Below are positions 1 to 9,121 of a stretch of 62,735 nucleotides of DNA, one piece after another. The stretch is taken from the NCBI GenBank assembly GCA_947474675.1, contig CANJKA010000008.1, forward strand, positions 1-62,735, written 5' to 3'. Position 1 is the first letter of the stretch. Every line of letters starts with the position of its first letter. The notes under the pieces are model-generated. The model was not told the origin of the DNA. It searched no databases and saw only the letters and a list, made by a program, of their open reading frames with translations. This DNA is from Flavobacteriales bacterium (GTDB lineage Bacteria > Bacteroidota > Bacteroidia > Flavobacteriales_D > Crocinitomicaceae). Both the position numbers and the translations under genes were made by a program.

Positions 1-1770
1 ACTCCCTCAAACGATGAATGCGCGGGAGCAATAACATTAACACCTAACACAACCTGCACACCAACAACCGGAAACTCAGGAAATGCAACTGAATCTTTAA
101 CAGGTTGTTATGGAACAGCTAATGACGATGTCTGGTATCAATTTGTTGCGACAAGTCCTAATCATACTGTAACCGTTGTTGGTTCAGCAAGTTTTAATCC
201 CGTTTTCCAACTGTTTTCCGTATCCTGTGCTGGAACTTCTGTCCTTTGTATTAATGACGATTTTACTGATGGTGGAACAGAAACAGGTACTGCTACAAAT
301 TTAACAATTGGAAATACATATTGGGTTAGAGTATATGATTATGATCTAGATGTTCCAGCTACAACAACATTTACTATCTGTATTATTACAGTAACACCTC
401 CAGCAAATGACGAATGTGCAGGAGCTATAAACATTCCAATTAACACCGGAACAACATGTACTCTTCAAACAGCTGGAACGCTTGTTGGAGCATCCACTTC
501 ACCTATTGCAAACGGTTGTTCGGGCATAGCCGATGACGATGTATGGTTTAAATTTACAGCAACTTCAACTGCTTTATCCATAAATATAAACAACATTAAC
601 GGATCAACTTCAGACTTATATCATTCAGTTTTTTCAGGAACGTGTGGTACATTAACCAATTTAATTTGCAGTGATCCAAATGGTAGTAATTTAACAGGCT
701 TAACAATCGGAGTTGTATATTATTTAAGAATTTTCTCCTATGGTTCAACTCTTGGAGAGACCTCTACTTTTGATATTTGTATACTACCTACCCCTCCTCC
801 TCCCACCAATATTACGTGTGCAAACATGGCTCCTATTTGTTCTGGTACTCCAACTGTTTTTACAGCTCAATCTTCAGGTACATCTGCAGCTGTAGGACCA
901 AATTATGACTGTCTATTTTCTACACCTAATCCGACTTGGTTTTATTTAGCAATTGACAATCCTGGATTACTTTCAATTGATATATCAGCTGGATCTGATG
1001 TAGATTTTGCAATTTGGGGACCTTATACATCTTTAGCAAGTTCTAAAGCAGCATGTTTATCCTACCCACTTCCAATTGATTGTAGTTATTCAAGCTCCGC
1101 TGTTGAACAAGCAAATATAGCTGGCACATTACATGGGAAATATTATGTTTTATTGGTAACAAATTATGCAAATGTTACTCAAATAATAAACATAGACCAA
1201 GGTCAATCTGCTGTTGCTACAACAAATTGTGCGATTGTTTTACCTATTGAAATGACTTTATACGATGTGAAAATTGAAGACGAAAAAGTACATTTAAATT
1301 GGGTAACTGCAACAGAAAAAAATAACGACTATTTCATAATTCAACGATCTGAAGATGGAAATATTTGGGAAACAATAGGGGTGAGAAAAGGAAAAGGAAA
1401 TAGTATTGTTGAAAACACTTATGAAATGATCGATGAAAAACCATTAAATGGAATTTCCTATTACCGATTGAAACAGGTTGATTTCGATGGAAAATATACA
1501 TTCACCCCTTTGCGTTCAATCAAAAATAGTAAAGAATTAGATTTCACACTATACCCATTACCAGCTAAAGATCAGGTAATTATTAATTCTAACCATGAAA
1601 AAATTGATCAAATTCAACTTATCGATGTTTTAGGAAATCAAATTGAAGTCATACAGAAAAATATAAATGGTGAATCAATTCTTGATGTGTCAGACTTGAA
1701 AAGTGGTATCTATACAGTAATTTTAACTGTTGGAGATAAGACAATCAATCGTAAGTTAATTAAAGCCTGA
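1..1770 (+). CDS. T9SS-secreted multi-repeat surface protein, 5' end outside window
   Basis: The reading frame is open from base 1, so only the C-terminal 589 codons are present. Two copies of a roughly 130-residue Cys-containing module can be seen (codons 1-134 and about 135-265). Each opens with NDECAGAI, and in its middle has DDVW[YF].F.AT. A related third segment around codons 270-415 starts at TCANMAPIC. Then comes a fibronectin-like segment (LPIEMTLYDVKI, LNWVTATEKNNDYF) and a C-terminal Por-type sorting domain (FTLYPLPAKDQVII to KLIKA). This build is typical of proteins exported by T9SS and attached to, or shed from, the cell surface. Adhesion is an inference from repeat architecture; no catalytic motif is visible. 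Confidence is high for T9SS cargo and low for function. Confidence 0.85.
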   Translation, partial: TPSNDECAGAITLTPNTTCTPTTGNSGNATESLTGCYGTANDDVWYQFVATSPNHTVTVVGSASFNPVFQLFSVSCAGTSVLCINDDFTDGGTETGTATNLTIGNTYWVRVYDYDLDVPATTTFTICIITVTPPANDECAGAINIPINTGTTCTLQTAGTLVGASTSPIANGCSGIADDDVWFKFTATSTALSININNINGSTSDLYHSVFSGTCGTLTNLICSDPNGSNLTGLTIGVVYYLRIFSYGSTLGETSTFDICILPTPPPPTNITCANMAPICSGTPTVFTAQSSGTSAAVGPNYDCLFSTPNPTWFYLAIDNPGLLSIDISAGSDVDFAIWGPYTSLASSKAACLSYPLPIDCSYSSSAVEQANIAGTLHGKYYVLLVTNYANVTQIINIDQGQSAVATTNCAIVLPIEMTLYDVKIEDEKVHLNWVTATEKNNDYFIIQRSEDGNIWETIGVRKGKGNSIVENTYEMIDEKPLNGISYYRLKQVDFDGKYTFTPLRSIKNSKELDFTLYPLPAKDQVIINSNHEKIDQIQLIDVLGNQIEVIQKNINGESILDVSDLKSGIYTVILTVGDKTINRKLIKA

Positions 1771-1780
1771 GAAAAGGCAG

Positions 1781-1808
1781 TAGATTTTTAGACTCTAGAC
1801 AATAGACT
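1781..1808. repeat. Dispersed TAGAC-type intergenic repeat, copy 1
   Basis: A short AT-rich stretch built of TAGA/TAGAC steps (TAGATTTTTAGACTCTAGAC then AATAGAC). It lies directly behind the T9SS protein. Related copies are at 10538-10707, 25484-25518, 26527-26615 and 41283-41383. Confidence 0.55.
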
Positions 1809-1854
1809 TTTCACTCATCAATCTAAAAGAGAAGCGTATCTTATATCTTTTTTA

Positions 1855-1862
1855 TACCTTTG
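1855..1862 (+). promoter_or_regulatory. Candidate -7 box TACCTTTG
   Basis: Matches the Bacteroidota consensus TAnnTTTG. Its last base lies only 3 nt before the ATG at 1866, so a transcript from here would have almost no leader. A second, weaker match (TATCTTTT) starts at 1844. Confidence 0.45.
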
Positions 1863-1865
1863 ACT

Positions 1866-2636
1866 ATGAAAAAGAAGATTGAAAGTATATTAATAATAGG
1901 TGCAGGAAATGTGGCTACTCATTTAGCTTATGCTTTTCTGAATAAAATTAATATTGTTGGCATTCATAGTAAAAACAATTTGTCTTCTAAAATTTTAGCC
2001 GAAAATTTAAATTGTCCAAATATTGAAAACATTAGTCAGTTTCCAGCATGTGATTTAATTTTAATATGTGTAAATGATTCTTCAATCTACGAACTTATTA
2101 CTCAAATTCCGAGTCATTTTAATATTGCCTATACATCTGGCAGTGTTGAGCTAGAAAGCATATCAAAAAATATAAACATTGGTGTATTCTATCCCCTTCA
2201 AACTTTTTCAAAAAATACAGAATTAGATATTTCAACAATACCTTTTTTTATTGAAAGCACGAATCCAGAATTTGCTGAAAAATTGTATAATTTAGCCACT
2301 TTATTAAGTTCAGAAGTTTCATTTGCATCTTCTACTGATCGAAAAAAAATTCATATTTCAGCTATTTTTGTCAATAATTTCATCAATCATTTAGCGTATT
2401 TATCAAAAGAATACATGGAAGAACATGGTTTAAATTGGGAACATTTAAAACCATTAATTGTAGAAACAAATAAAAAAATAATTTCTTCGTCCCCTTTTGA
2501 TGCTCAAACTGGACCAGCCAGAAGAAATGATCAGCAAGTTTTAAGCGATCATCTAGAAATGCTGAATGGATATAAAAAATTAATTTACACCGACATTTCA
2601 AAAAGTATAATAGACACTTATTCAAAAAAACAATAA
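1866..2636 (+). CDS. Rossmann-like / DUF2520 domain protein
   Basis: The protein is 256 residues from the ATG at 1866. A TTG at 1860 is in frame but overlaps a -7 box, so the ATG is preferred. The N-terminus has a dinucleotide-binding signature, IGAGNVATHLA, within the first 20 residues, as in the ketopantoate-reductase/prephenate-dehydrogenase fold. The C-terminus carries TGPARRNDQQVLSDHL, a hallmark of the DUF2520 helical domain. The family is a putative NAD(P)-dependent dehydrogenase of unknown substrate. The gene ends 2 nt before the KdsC-like gene, so the two are probably co-transcribed. I recall this pairing as common in Bacteroidota, but that does not establish a shared pathway. Confidence 0.88.
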   Translation: MKKKIESILIIGAGNVATHLAYAFLNKINIVGIHSKNNLSSKILAENLNCPNIENISQFPACDLILICVNDSSIYELITQIPSHFNIAYTSGSVELESISKNINIGVFYPLQTFSKNTELDISTIPFFIESTNPEFAEKLYNLATLLSSEVSFASSTDRKKIHISAIFVNNFINHLAYLSKEYMEEHGLNWEHLKPLIVETNKKIISSSPFDAQTGPARRNDQQVLSDHLEMLNGYKKLIYTDISKSIIDTYSKKQ

Positions 2637-2638
2637 AA

Positions 2639-3157
2639 ATGATCAGTTACAAAGTAAGATTAAATAAAATAACGACATTCATTTTCGATGTTGACGGAGT
2701 ATTAACGAATGGTGACATTATAATTCAAGAAAACGAATTAGTTAGAACTTTTAATTCTAGAGATAGTTATGCCATTCAATATGCTTCAAAAATGGGGTAT
2801 CGAATATTAATAATTACTGGAGGAAGATCTACTACTGTAAAGAATATTTTATTGGAAATTGGAGTTCAGGAGGTTTGTCTTTCAGCATCTAATAAATTAT
2901 ATATATATACAGAATTAAAAAATAAATACAATTTCTCAGATGAAGAAGTTGTATACATGGGAGATGATATTCCTGATTATAAAGTAATGCAAAAAGTTGG
3001 CTGTGCAACCTGTCCTCAAGATGCAGCTGTTGAAATTAAACTTATTTCTCATTATCAATCGCCTTTTTATGGAGGAAGGCACTGTGTAAGAGATATTATC
3101 GAACAAACATTACGCGTTCAAAATAAATGGTTTACTGAAAAATCATTTGAATGGTGA
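2639..3157 (+). CDS. KdsC-like HAD phosphatase (KDO-8-phosphate phosphatase family)
   Basis: This 172-residue single-domain HAD-IIIC protein matches the usual KdsC length. HAD motif I is FDVDGVLTNG (nucleophile Asp near residue 17). Motif II is IITGG, and motif III/IV is YMGDDIPDYKVM. The C-terminal CVRDIIEQTLRVQNKW is typical of KdsC proteins. KdsC hydrolyses 3-deoxy-D-manno-octulosonate 8-phosphate to KDO, a step in lipid A-core synthesis in the cytoplasm. No kdsA or kdsB is present here, so the substrate is assigned by family only. The gene starts 2 nt after the DUF2520 gene and ends 3 nt from the stop of the convergent T9SS gene, leaving no room for a terminator. Confidence 0.85.
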   Translation: MISYKVRLNKITTFIFDVDGVLTNGDIIIQENELVRTFNSRDSYAIQYASKMGYRILIITGGRSTTVKNILLEIGVQEVCLSASNKLYIYTELKNKYNFSDEEVVYMGDDIPDYKVMQKVGCATCPQDAAVEIKLISHYQSPFYGGRHCVRDIIEQTLRVQNKWFTEKSFEW

Positions 3158-3160
3158 AAT

Positions 3161-4675
3161 TTAGTTAACAACAGTAATCATCTTTGTTTCATAAATTGAA
3201 TTGTCAGAAATAACTGAAACAAAATAATTTCCATTTTCTAAACTTTCAATATTGATTTTGACTTTATTTTGTTCCACAAAATCGGGAATAAATTGCTCAT
3301 TATTTATTTCTAAAACAGTTTGACCCGTAATATTTGTGATAATAATTTTATTATAATTAGAAAACACCTCAACATTAATATCTTTATCCGAAGGATTTGG
3401 ATAAATTGAAAAATCAGCTCTATCTATCAAACTATTTTCAAATATCTGGACTAAAGTATTTGAAATTGGCACTTCACTAGTTATTGGAAACACATTATTC
3501 GCTCCAATTTTACAAACAAAAACATTATTCCCTCCAGCCCCAAAAGAAGTGTTAAAACCTACTAATACAGAACCTCCATCATTCGTGGCAATTATCTGAC
3601 CACCAATATCATTTCCTGGGTTGGTTATCCCAAAACCACCTTCCCAATAAACTGGAGAAGAATTAAATCGTGAAACAAATAAATCTTTTCCAACAGGAAA
3701 AGAAGGATTGGGAACATTAAAATTGTAGACTTCGTAAGCAATGTACAGCTTATACATTTCACCATATGTTGTTATAAGTGAATGAGAAACTTCTCCTAAT
3801 TTAACCGTTATATACTCTGCAATTACAACGCCTGAAGTATCCACTCTTATCACAAATTCATCCAAATCATAATCTACCAATAAATCATTTAAATTATCTC
3901 CAACTCCAGTAATAACAGCTCCATCAATACTGATATCCCTTATTCTATAATCTCCGATATTACCATAAATATTATCCCAATAAATTGTCCCATCAATCTT
4001 GACACTCATTAAAAAAGCTTTCATTCTTTGAGTTGATTCGTCAAAAACTTGGCCACCAATAATACAAATAGAATCGTTCAAATATCGAATACAATTTGCA
4101 ATATCATCTCCTGCTTCACCGATATGTTTTGTCCAAAGAGTATCTCCAAATTTATCGGTTCTAACAATATAAATGTTTTCATTTCCAGCTGTTCCTGTAT
4201 TACTTTGCCCCACCATCATAATCCCGGTATCTGCAAGCATAATTGCATCATTTATTTTTTCCCAACCTGTTCCTCCGTAAGATTTCTCCCACAATTGATT
4301 TCCAACTTCATCAGTTTTAAATAAATAGGCATCATATCCACCTTTACCGATAGAATTCGTATAGCCTGCAACATAAAAACCTTCGTTCTTTTTATACATC
4401 ACCCTTCTGCCCTCTTCAGATTCTAGACCTCCATAAGGATGAGACCAAATATAATTACCTACACTATCAATTTTCAATAAGAATGCTTGTGAAGCACCTT
4501 CTACAAAACTACTTGATGATCCAGTGACCACATAACTACTATCTTCTAACTGAACAATACCCTGTCCAAAATCGTATCCATTATTCGTGTAAATTTTATA
4601 GAAATCAATTTGGCTATTTCCAAAAAATGAAATAAATAAGGTAACCGTTAAAGCTATTTTTTTTAAATTTTGCAT
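3161..4675 (-). CDS. T9SS type A sorting domain protein with propeller-like repeats
   Basis: The start chosen is the ATG at 4675, which gives a clean signal peptide (MQNLKKIALTVTLFISF..NSQ). A longer frame from 4759 would put 28 charged and aromatic residues before it. The mature part holds repeated blocks of the form D..GN.LW...YGG, with phrases such as AGYTNS, VGQSNTG and GDTLWTKHIG, about 50 residues apart. This suggests a beta-propeller. The C-terminus is a T9SS sorting domain (FSIYPNPSDKDINVEV to MITVVN). The start overlaps the 3' end of the upstream barrel gene by 13 nt, so translation is probably coupled. Likely a cell-surface or released protein; function unknown. Confidence 0.85.
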   Translation of the reverse strand: MQNLKKIALTVTLFISFFGNSQIDFYKIYTNNGYDFGQGIVQLEDSSYVVTGSSSSFVEGASQAFLLKIDSVGNYIWSHPYGGLESEEGRRVMYKKNEGFYVAGYTNSIGKGGYDAYLFKTDEVGNQLWEKSYGGTGWEKINDAIMLADTGIMMVGQSNTGTAGNENIYIVRTDKFGDTLWTKHIGEAGDDIANCIRYLNDSICIIGGQVFDESTQRMKAFLMSVKIDGTIYWDNIYGNIGDYRIRDISIDGAVITGVGDNLNDLLVDYDLDEFVIRVDTSGVVIAEYITVKLGEVSHSLITTYGEMYKLYIAYEVYNFNVPNPSFPVGKDLFVSRFNSSPVYWEGGFGITNPGNDIGGQIIATNDGGSVLVGFNTSFGAGGNNVFVCKIGANNVFPITSEVPISNTLVQIFENSLIDRADFSIYPNPSDKDINVEVFSNYNKIIITNITGQTVLEINNEQFIPDFVEQNKVKINIESLENGNYFVSVISDNSIYETKMITVVN

Positions 4676-5886
4676 CTTAGTCTTATTAAAATTGATTTTC
4701 CATATCCATTTTTTGAAATCATTCCATAAATATCTTGACTTGCGATTCCAATTGACCAACTTTTAATTTTTACACTCGAATAAACGCCTACCCTAAAATT
4801 AGAAAAACCACCAATTGTAAATTGAGAACCAACTTCTATCCAGTCCTTAAGTTTGTATTGGCATCCCGCAAACACAGAAGGGCTAAAAGTAAGAGAAGGA
4901 TACAAACGAACCCCAAAGAATGTTTGGAATTTGCCTTTATAATTATCATCAATAATTTTACCTGCTTGTAAAAAACCGGGTAAAAAGATCGTTTTCTTTT
5001 GAACTGTTTTTTCGATATTTAAAGTATCCAATACTGAAAAATCATCTTTAAACAGTGAATTATCTCCATATAATTGATTAAATTTCAACCCATCAAAAGA
5101 ATAAGTAGAATCAATTCTATAATTTTGAAGTCCTGAATAACTTGCAAATCCAATGTTTTTAAATAAAAATTGGATTACTGTTTTTTTATTTTCTTTTAAG
5201 TTCATTGAAATCCTGTAATCAATATCAATTCCAACTCCAAGTCCCTTTGAAAAAGAATTTCCTGTCGTTGAATTTAATTCACCATTCAATTTTAAATCAA
5301 ACGAAGTTCCATCTATGTTCTCGGTTAATTTACCTTCTCTTAAATATCCATTTGAATAATCACTAATATTGAAAAAATTCAAAGAAACATTTGATTTTGA
5401 TATTTTATCAATAAACCCAAAACCTATTTTCTGAAAATATATAAACGTAAATTGAGATCCTGTTAAATCCGTTGTTTGATCTAGGTAATTTGAATTCCCA
5501 TAAAACCCCAATCCGAAAGCATCTTTCGTATAAATAGAAGCCCCTAAAGCATAGCAACCTCCTTTCACAATTAAGCCAATTTTTTCATTTTTAAAAAGAT
5601 TAACTTTCATATTTCTATACTCTATTTCAGAATTTAAATCAACACCTAATCGATTAACATCTTTATGTTTAGAAAAAGAAGCATCCTTTATTTGATTCGT
5701 TATAAATCCACCATTAATTAGTTTATCCGTGAATTCATTTCTCAATGAAGAAGAACTATATTCTCCCATACCTGAAAAAATAATTTCATGGGAATAGAAT
5801 GAAGTATCATATTGAATAGGCAATAATTGTTGAGAAAAACAAAATTGCGTTAGTATTGTAAAAAGTAAAAATATTTTCCCTTTCAT
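4663..5886 (-). CDS. Putative outer-membrane beta-barrel protein (DUF5723-like)
   Basis: A 407-residue protein with a signal peptide (MKGKIFLLFTILTQFCFSQ). The rest is rich in alternating polar and aromatic segments ending in a strand-like C-terminus (KSWSIGIASQDIYGM then SILIRLRCKI). That pattern fits an outer-membrane barrel. It resembles the DUF5723 group of Bacteroidota barrels, but the match is by general character rather than by a diagnostic motif. It is the middle gene of a three-gene minus-strand operon: its ATG directly abuts the TAG of the upstream lipoprotein gene, and its end overlaps the T9SS cargo gene. No enzymatic role can be assigned. Confidence 0.7.
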   Translation of the reverse strand: MKGKIFLLFTILTQFCFSQQLLPIQYDTSFYSHEIIFSGMGEYSSSSLRNEFTDKLINGGFITNQIKDASFSKHKDVNRLGVDLNSEIEYRNMKVNLFKNEKIGLIVKGGCYALGASIYTKDAFGLGFYGNSNYLDQTTDLTGSQFTFIYFQKIGFGFIDKISKSNVSLNFFNISDYSNGYLREGKLTENIDGTSFDLKLNGELNSTTGNSFSKGLGVGIDIDYRISMNLKENKKTVIQFLFKNIGFASYSGLQNYRIDSTYSFDGLKFNQLYGDNSLFKDDFSVLDTLNIEKTVQKKTIFLPGFLQAGKIIDDNYKGKFQTFFGVRLYPSLTFSPSVFAGCQYKLKDWIEVGSQFTIGGFSNFRVGVYSSVKIKSWSIGIASQDIYGMISKNGYGKSILIRLRCKI

Positions 5887-7485
5887 CTAAAATCGATTTT
5901 CTAGTTTAAACGCTCCCTTTAATTTCACCCCTAAAAACGCTCCTTCTGTAATCAAAACAGGTTCATTTAAATTAGTTATTATGTTAGGTGTATTAAATTC
6001 AGCATTGATTGATACTTTTTTAATTGACTCTAATTTACTTAAAACATTTTCAGGAAGAACAAAATGAATTTCAGAAACACAAGTCTGAATTCCAGTCAAT
6101 GATACAGTTGATCCATATAAAGAAGATTGCAATATATCAGTACTACTTACAACATAAATTACATTTCCACTAATGTCTAAAAGATTTAAAGAAATTTCTC
6201 CTGACATCGGAAATGCATTTATCGCTTTCAAAACTAATGCTCCAGAAACAACATGTGTCTTTTCTGTGTTTTGCTTTACATCAAAATCGAAAGTATCTCT
6301 TATAGTCAAGCCATCAGCTCCAATATGTAAAGGCATTGAAGCATCAATTGATAATTTCAAATGACTATTAGGAAATATTTCATTCCATCCTCCGGAAGTA
6401 TTTCCCCATGGATTTAATTGAATTTCATAGCCTATTTTTTGTTTAGCTCCTAGGTTTTCTAAATATGTTTCCAAATTACTATTTAATCCATTAAAACTTA
6501 AGTTGGTCTCACTATTTTGTAAAGTTGACCATGAACCTGTAGCTGGATTTACATTAAAAGCTTCTCCGAATTGAAATGGATTTTGAGCAGTGACAGTCAA
6601 CGGAACAATATTTCCATTTAAATTTTCATTACTTATACTATTCATTTTGATTTTAACAGGGATTTTAAACCCATTTGAAATAGTTAAATTTAAATTTGTT
6701 TCAGGTAGATCGATAACACCACTAATTTTTGTAAAAGCTTCAAAAATAGTTTCAGTTGTATTAGCTATAATTCTATTTCCAAAATATCCTCTTGCATAAT
6801 TCACTTTAACATCTCTTAAAGTTGCCTTTGCAGTCACTTCATCTGAAGTTGTAACATTAACTGAAACTCCACCATAAGCAGTTTTAGCCGAATAATTAAT
6901 TTGTAAAACATTAAACGAAGATCCATTTGGCCCTGTCAAGTCGGCAGTATAACCTGTAAGATCGATCGATCCATTAATTACTCCTGGATTTGACATCGTA
7001 CCTGGAGGTGCAACAAATAATTGTTCCAATACAACACCATCTTTTGTTACACCTGGTAATTTCAAAATAAAATTCACACTTGTGCCATAAGGATTACCTA
7101 ATTGTATGTCGATAATTCCATTTGATAAAATAATATTTTTTAATTCAATATCTTCTACATCTAGTGTAATATTACCAATCGGATTGATCGGTATTTGAGT
7201 ATTTGGACCAACCAACAAATTAACGGGGCAATGGAAAGTTTTTACAACAGTAGTATCAGGAATACTAACAATACTCAGTAAATTAATATCAACAAGAGTT
7301 CTATGTAAATCCAACTCATAAAAACCAGAACTAGTAATAGACAAAGTTGAATCGTTCACAAATTTATTTAGTGAAATTGTATCATTTACAATTGGAGATG
7401 TCCAATCTGATTCCCAAATTGTTTTATCTTTTTTACAAGACAAAACTAAAAATAAGAGTGAAAGTAGAAAAAAAAAGTTTTTCAT
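5887..7485 (-). CDS. Large lipoprotein of unknown function
   Basis: The 532-residue protein begins MKNFFFLLSLLFLVLSCKKDK, a signal peptide with a lipobox (LVLSC), so it should be lipidated at Cys17. The mature protein is rich in beta-strand-like segments. Two regions near residues 235-330 and 400-500 resemble immunoglobulin-like or LEA-type repeats (FKIPVKIKMNSISN, AFPMSGEISLNLLDISG). I do not recognise a named family. It is first in the operon with the barrel (0 nt spacing) and the T9SS protein, so the three may form one surface assembly. That is inferred from order only. Confidence 0.75.
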   Translation of the reverse strand: MKNFFFLLSLLFLVLSCKKDKTIWESDWTSPIVNDTISLNKFVNDSTLSITSSGFYELDLHRTLVDINLLSIVSIPDTTVVKTFHCPVNLLVGPNTQIPINPIGNITLDVEDIELKNIILSNGIIDIQLGNPYGTSVNFILKLPGVTKDGVVLEQLFVAPPGTMSNPGVINGSIDLTGYTADLTGPNGSSFNVLQINYSAKTAYGGVSVNVTTSDEVTAKATLRDVKVNYARGYFGNRIIANTTETIFEAFTKISGVIDLPETNLNLTISNGFKIPVKIKMNSISNENLNGNIVPLTVTAQNPFQFGEAFNVNPATGSWSTLQNSETNLSFNGLNSNLETYLENLGAKQKIGYEIQLNPWGNTSGGWNEIFPNSHLKLSIDASMPLHIGADGLTIRDTFDFDVKQNTEKTHVVSGALVLKAINAFPMSGEISLNLLDISGNVIYVVSSTDILQSSLYGSTVSLTGIQTCVSEIHFVLPENVLSKLESIKKVSINAEFNTPNIITNLNEPVLITEGAFLGVKLKGAFKLENRF

Positions 7486-7661
7486 ATGTATTTTATTGTT
7501 TTTTAAATGTCATATGGTAGCGCCATTTATAATTCATTGGAGTTGGTGACGTTTTTTTCGCTCTTTGCTTATTTCAAAAAAAATAAATTAACACACTTTA
7601 AATTAAAAGCCAAAAGACACTATACTAGAACGTATAAAAAAAGAAAAAGGTTGGGGAAAAA

Positions 7662-8870
7662 TTAAGCCCTTTCAATTATTGCAGCATAACCTTGACCAAC
7701 ACCAATACACATACTTACCAAAGCATAACGTTTATTGGTTTTTTGTAATTCCAACGCTGCCGTATATAAAATTCTAGCTCCAGTCATACCAAGTGGATGT
7801 CCTAAAGCAATTGCTCCCCCGTTTGGATTTATTCTTGGGTCATTATCAGCAATACCTAATTTACGAGTACAAGCTAGAACTTGAGCTGCAAAAGCTTCAT
7901 TCAATTCTAAAATGTCCATTTGATCCAATGTAAGACCTGAACGTTTTAATACTTTTTCAATTGCATAAACTGGACCTATCCCCATAATTCTAGGTTCAAC
8001 ACCAGCAGTGGCAGCACAAACAATTCTAGCAAGAGGTTTAAGAGAATGTTTAGCAATTGCATCTGCAGAAGCTAATAATAAAGCAGCTGCACCATCATTT
8101 AATCCCGAAGCATTTCCGGCAGTAACTGTCCCGTCTTTTTTAAAAGCAGGTCTTAAAGCTGATAATGATTCTAAGGTTGTTTCTGGTCTAGAAAATTCAT
8201 CTTTATTAAATACAATAGGATCTTTTTTCTTTTGAGGAATCAATACAGGAACAATTTCTTCAGCAAAACGTCCAGAAACTGAAGCTTTCGCTGCTTTTTC
8301 TTGAGACCATGCTGAAAACTTATCTTGTGCTTCTCTTTCAATTCCATATAGATCAACCAAATTTTCTGCAGTCATTCCCATACTGTCAACACCATATAAT
8401 TCTTCCATTTTTGGATTTACAAATCTCCATCCGAAAGATGAATCATGCATTTGGGCATCTCTACCATAGGCCGACGAAGTTTTCGAAATCACCCAAGGCC
8501 CTCGTGTCATATGTTCAACACCACCTGCGATATACATTTCTCCATCACCGTCTTTAATAGCACGAGAAGCATTAATTGTAGCAGCCATTCCTGAAGCACA
8601 TAAAATATTAACCGTTTCTGCACTTAATTGACAAGGCAAACCTGCCAATAGACCAGCCATTCTAGCAACATTACGATTATCTTCTCCAGCTTGATTTGCA
8701 CATCCAAAAATAATTCCTTCAATTTCTAAAGGATCTAAATTAGGATGCTTATCCATTAATGATTTAATAACGTTCGCTGCTAAATCATCAACTCTAACAG
8801 GAGATAAGGTTCCGCCTAGATTTCCTATAGCTGTTCTAACTCCATCAACAATATATACTTCTTTTGACAT
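7662..8870 (-). CDS. pcaF: Acetyl-CoA acyltransferase, PcaF/3-oxoadipyl-CoA thiolase-like
   Basis: A thiolase II of 402 residues, full length. The acylation Cys91 lies in NILCASGMAA. The His of NPNGGAIALGHPLGMTGAR and the second Cys of SMCIGVGQG complete the catalytic set. FGCANQAGEDNRNVARMA near residue 55 is characteristic of the PcaF/PaaJ branch, which splits 3-oxoadipyl-CoA into succinyl-CoA and acetyl-CoA. No other aromatic or phenylacetate genes are nearby. General beta-oxidation or acetoacetyl-CoA use is therefore equally possible, and the gene symbol reflects subfamily resemblance only. It appears monocistronic, with its own promoter. Confidence 0.88.
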   Translation of the reverse strand: MSKEVYIVDGVRTAIGNLGGTLSPVRVDDLAANVIKSLMDKHPNLDPLEIEGIIFGCANQAGEDNRNVARMAGLLAGLPCQLSAETVNILCASGMAATINASRAIKDGDGEMYIAGGVEHMTRGPWVISKTSSAYGRDAQMHDSSFGWRFVNPKMEELYGVDSMGMTAENLVDLYGIEREAQDKFSAWSQEKAAKASVSGRFAEEIVPVLIPQKKKDPIVFNKDEFSRPETTLESLSALRPAFKKDGTVTAGNASGLNDGAAALLLASADAIAKHSLKPLARIVCAATAGVEPRIMGIGPVYAIEKVLKRSGLTLDQMDILELNEAFAAQVLACTRKLGIADNDPRINPNGGAIALGHPLGMTGARILYTAALELQKTNKRYALVSMCIGVGQGYAAIIERA

Positions 8871-8888
8871 TTCAATAATTTTAGTGCC

Positions 8889-8896
8889 TAAAGATA
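8889..8896 (-). promoter_or_regulatory. Candidate -7 box TATCTTTA of the thiolase gene
   Basis: On the minus strand TATCTTTA is followed by GGCACTAAAAT, about 18 nt before the start codon. The same block precedes sucC at 26663, with one extra C. Confidence 0.5.
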
Positions 8897-9056
8897 CTAA
8901 TTTAAATATATTTTGTTAAATTTTAAAACTATAAATCGTGAAAAATTAAGAATACAATCGTGAATTTAATAGACCAAAACTCTCATTTTTTTTAATTACT
9001 GCTCTAAAACATTTTTTAATGTAACAAAAGTCACTAATTTTATCTTATTTTGTAAT

Positions 9057-9064
9057 TAACTTTG
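9057..9064 (+). promoter_or_regulatory. Candidate -7 box TAACTTTG
   Basis: An exact TAnnTTTG match 57 nt upstream of the persulfide dioxygenase-like gene, in a 251-nt divergent intergenic region shared with the thiolase gene. Confidence 0.5.
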
Positions 9065-9121
9065 TTTCACAATTAAAAAAATGAAGTAACAGTTCATATT
9101 ATTACCTTTAAAAAAACAAAT

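Noticed and set aside
4676..4759. 28-residue extension of the second T9SS protein
   Set aside because: It hides a clear signal peptide behind charged residues and only restates the 3' end of the upstream gene in another frame.
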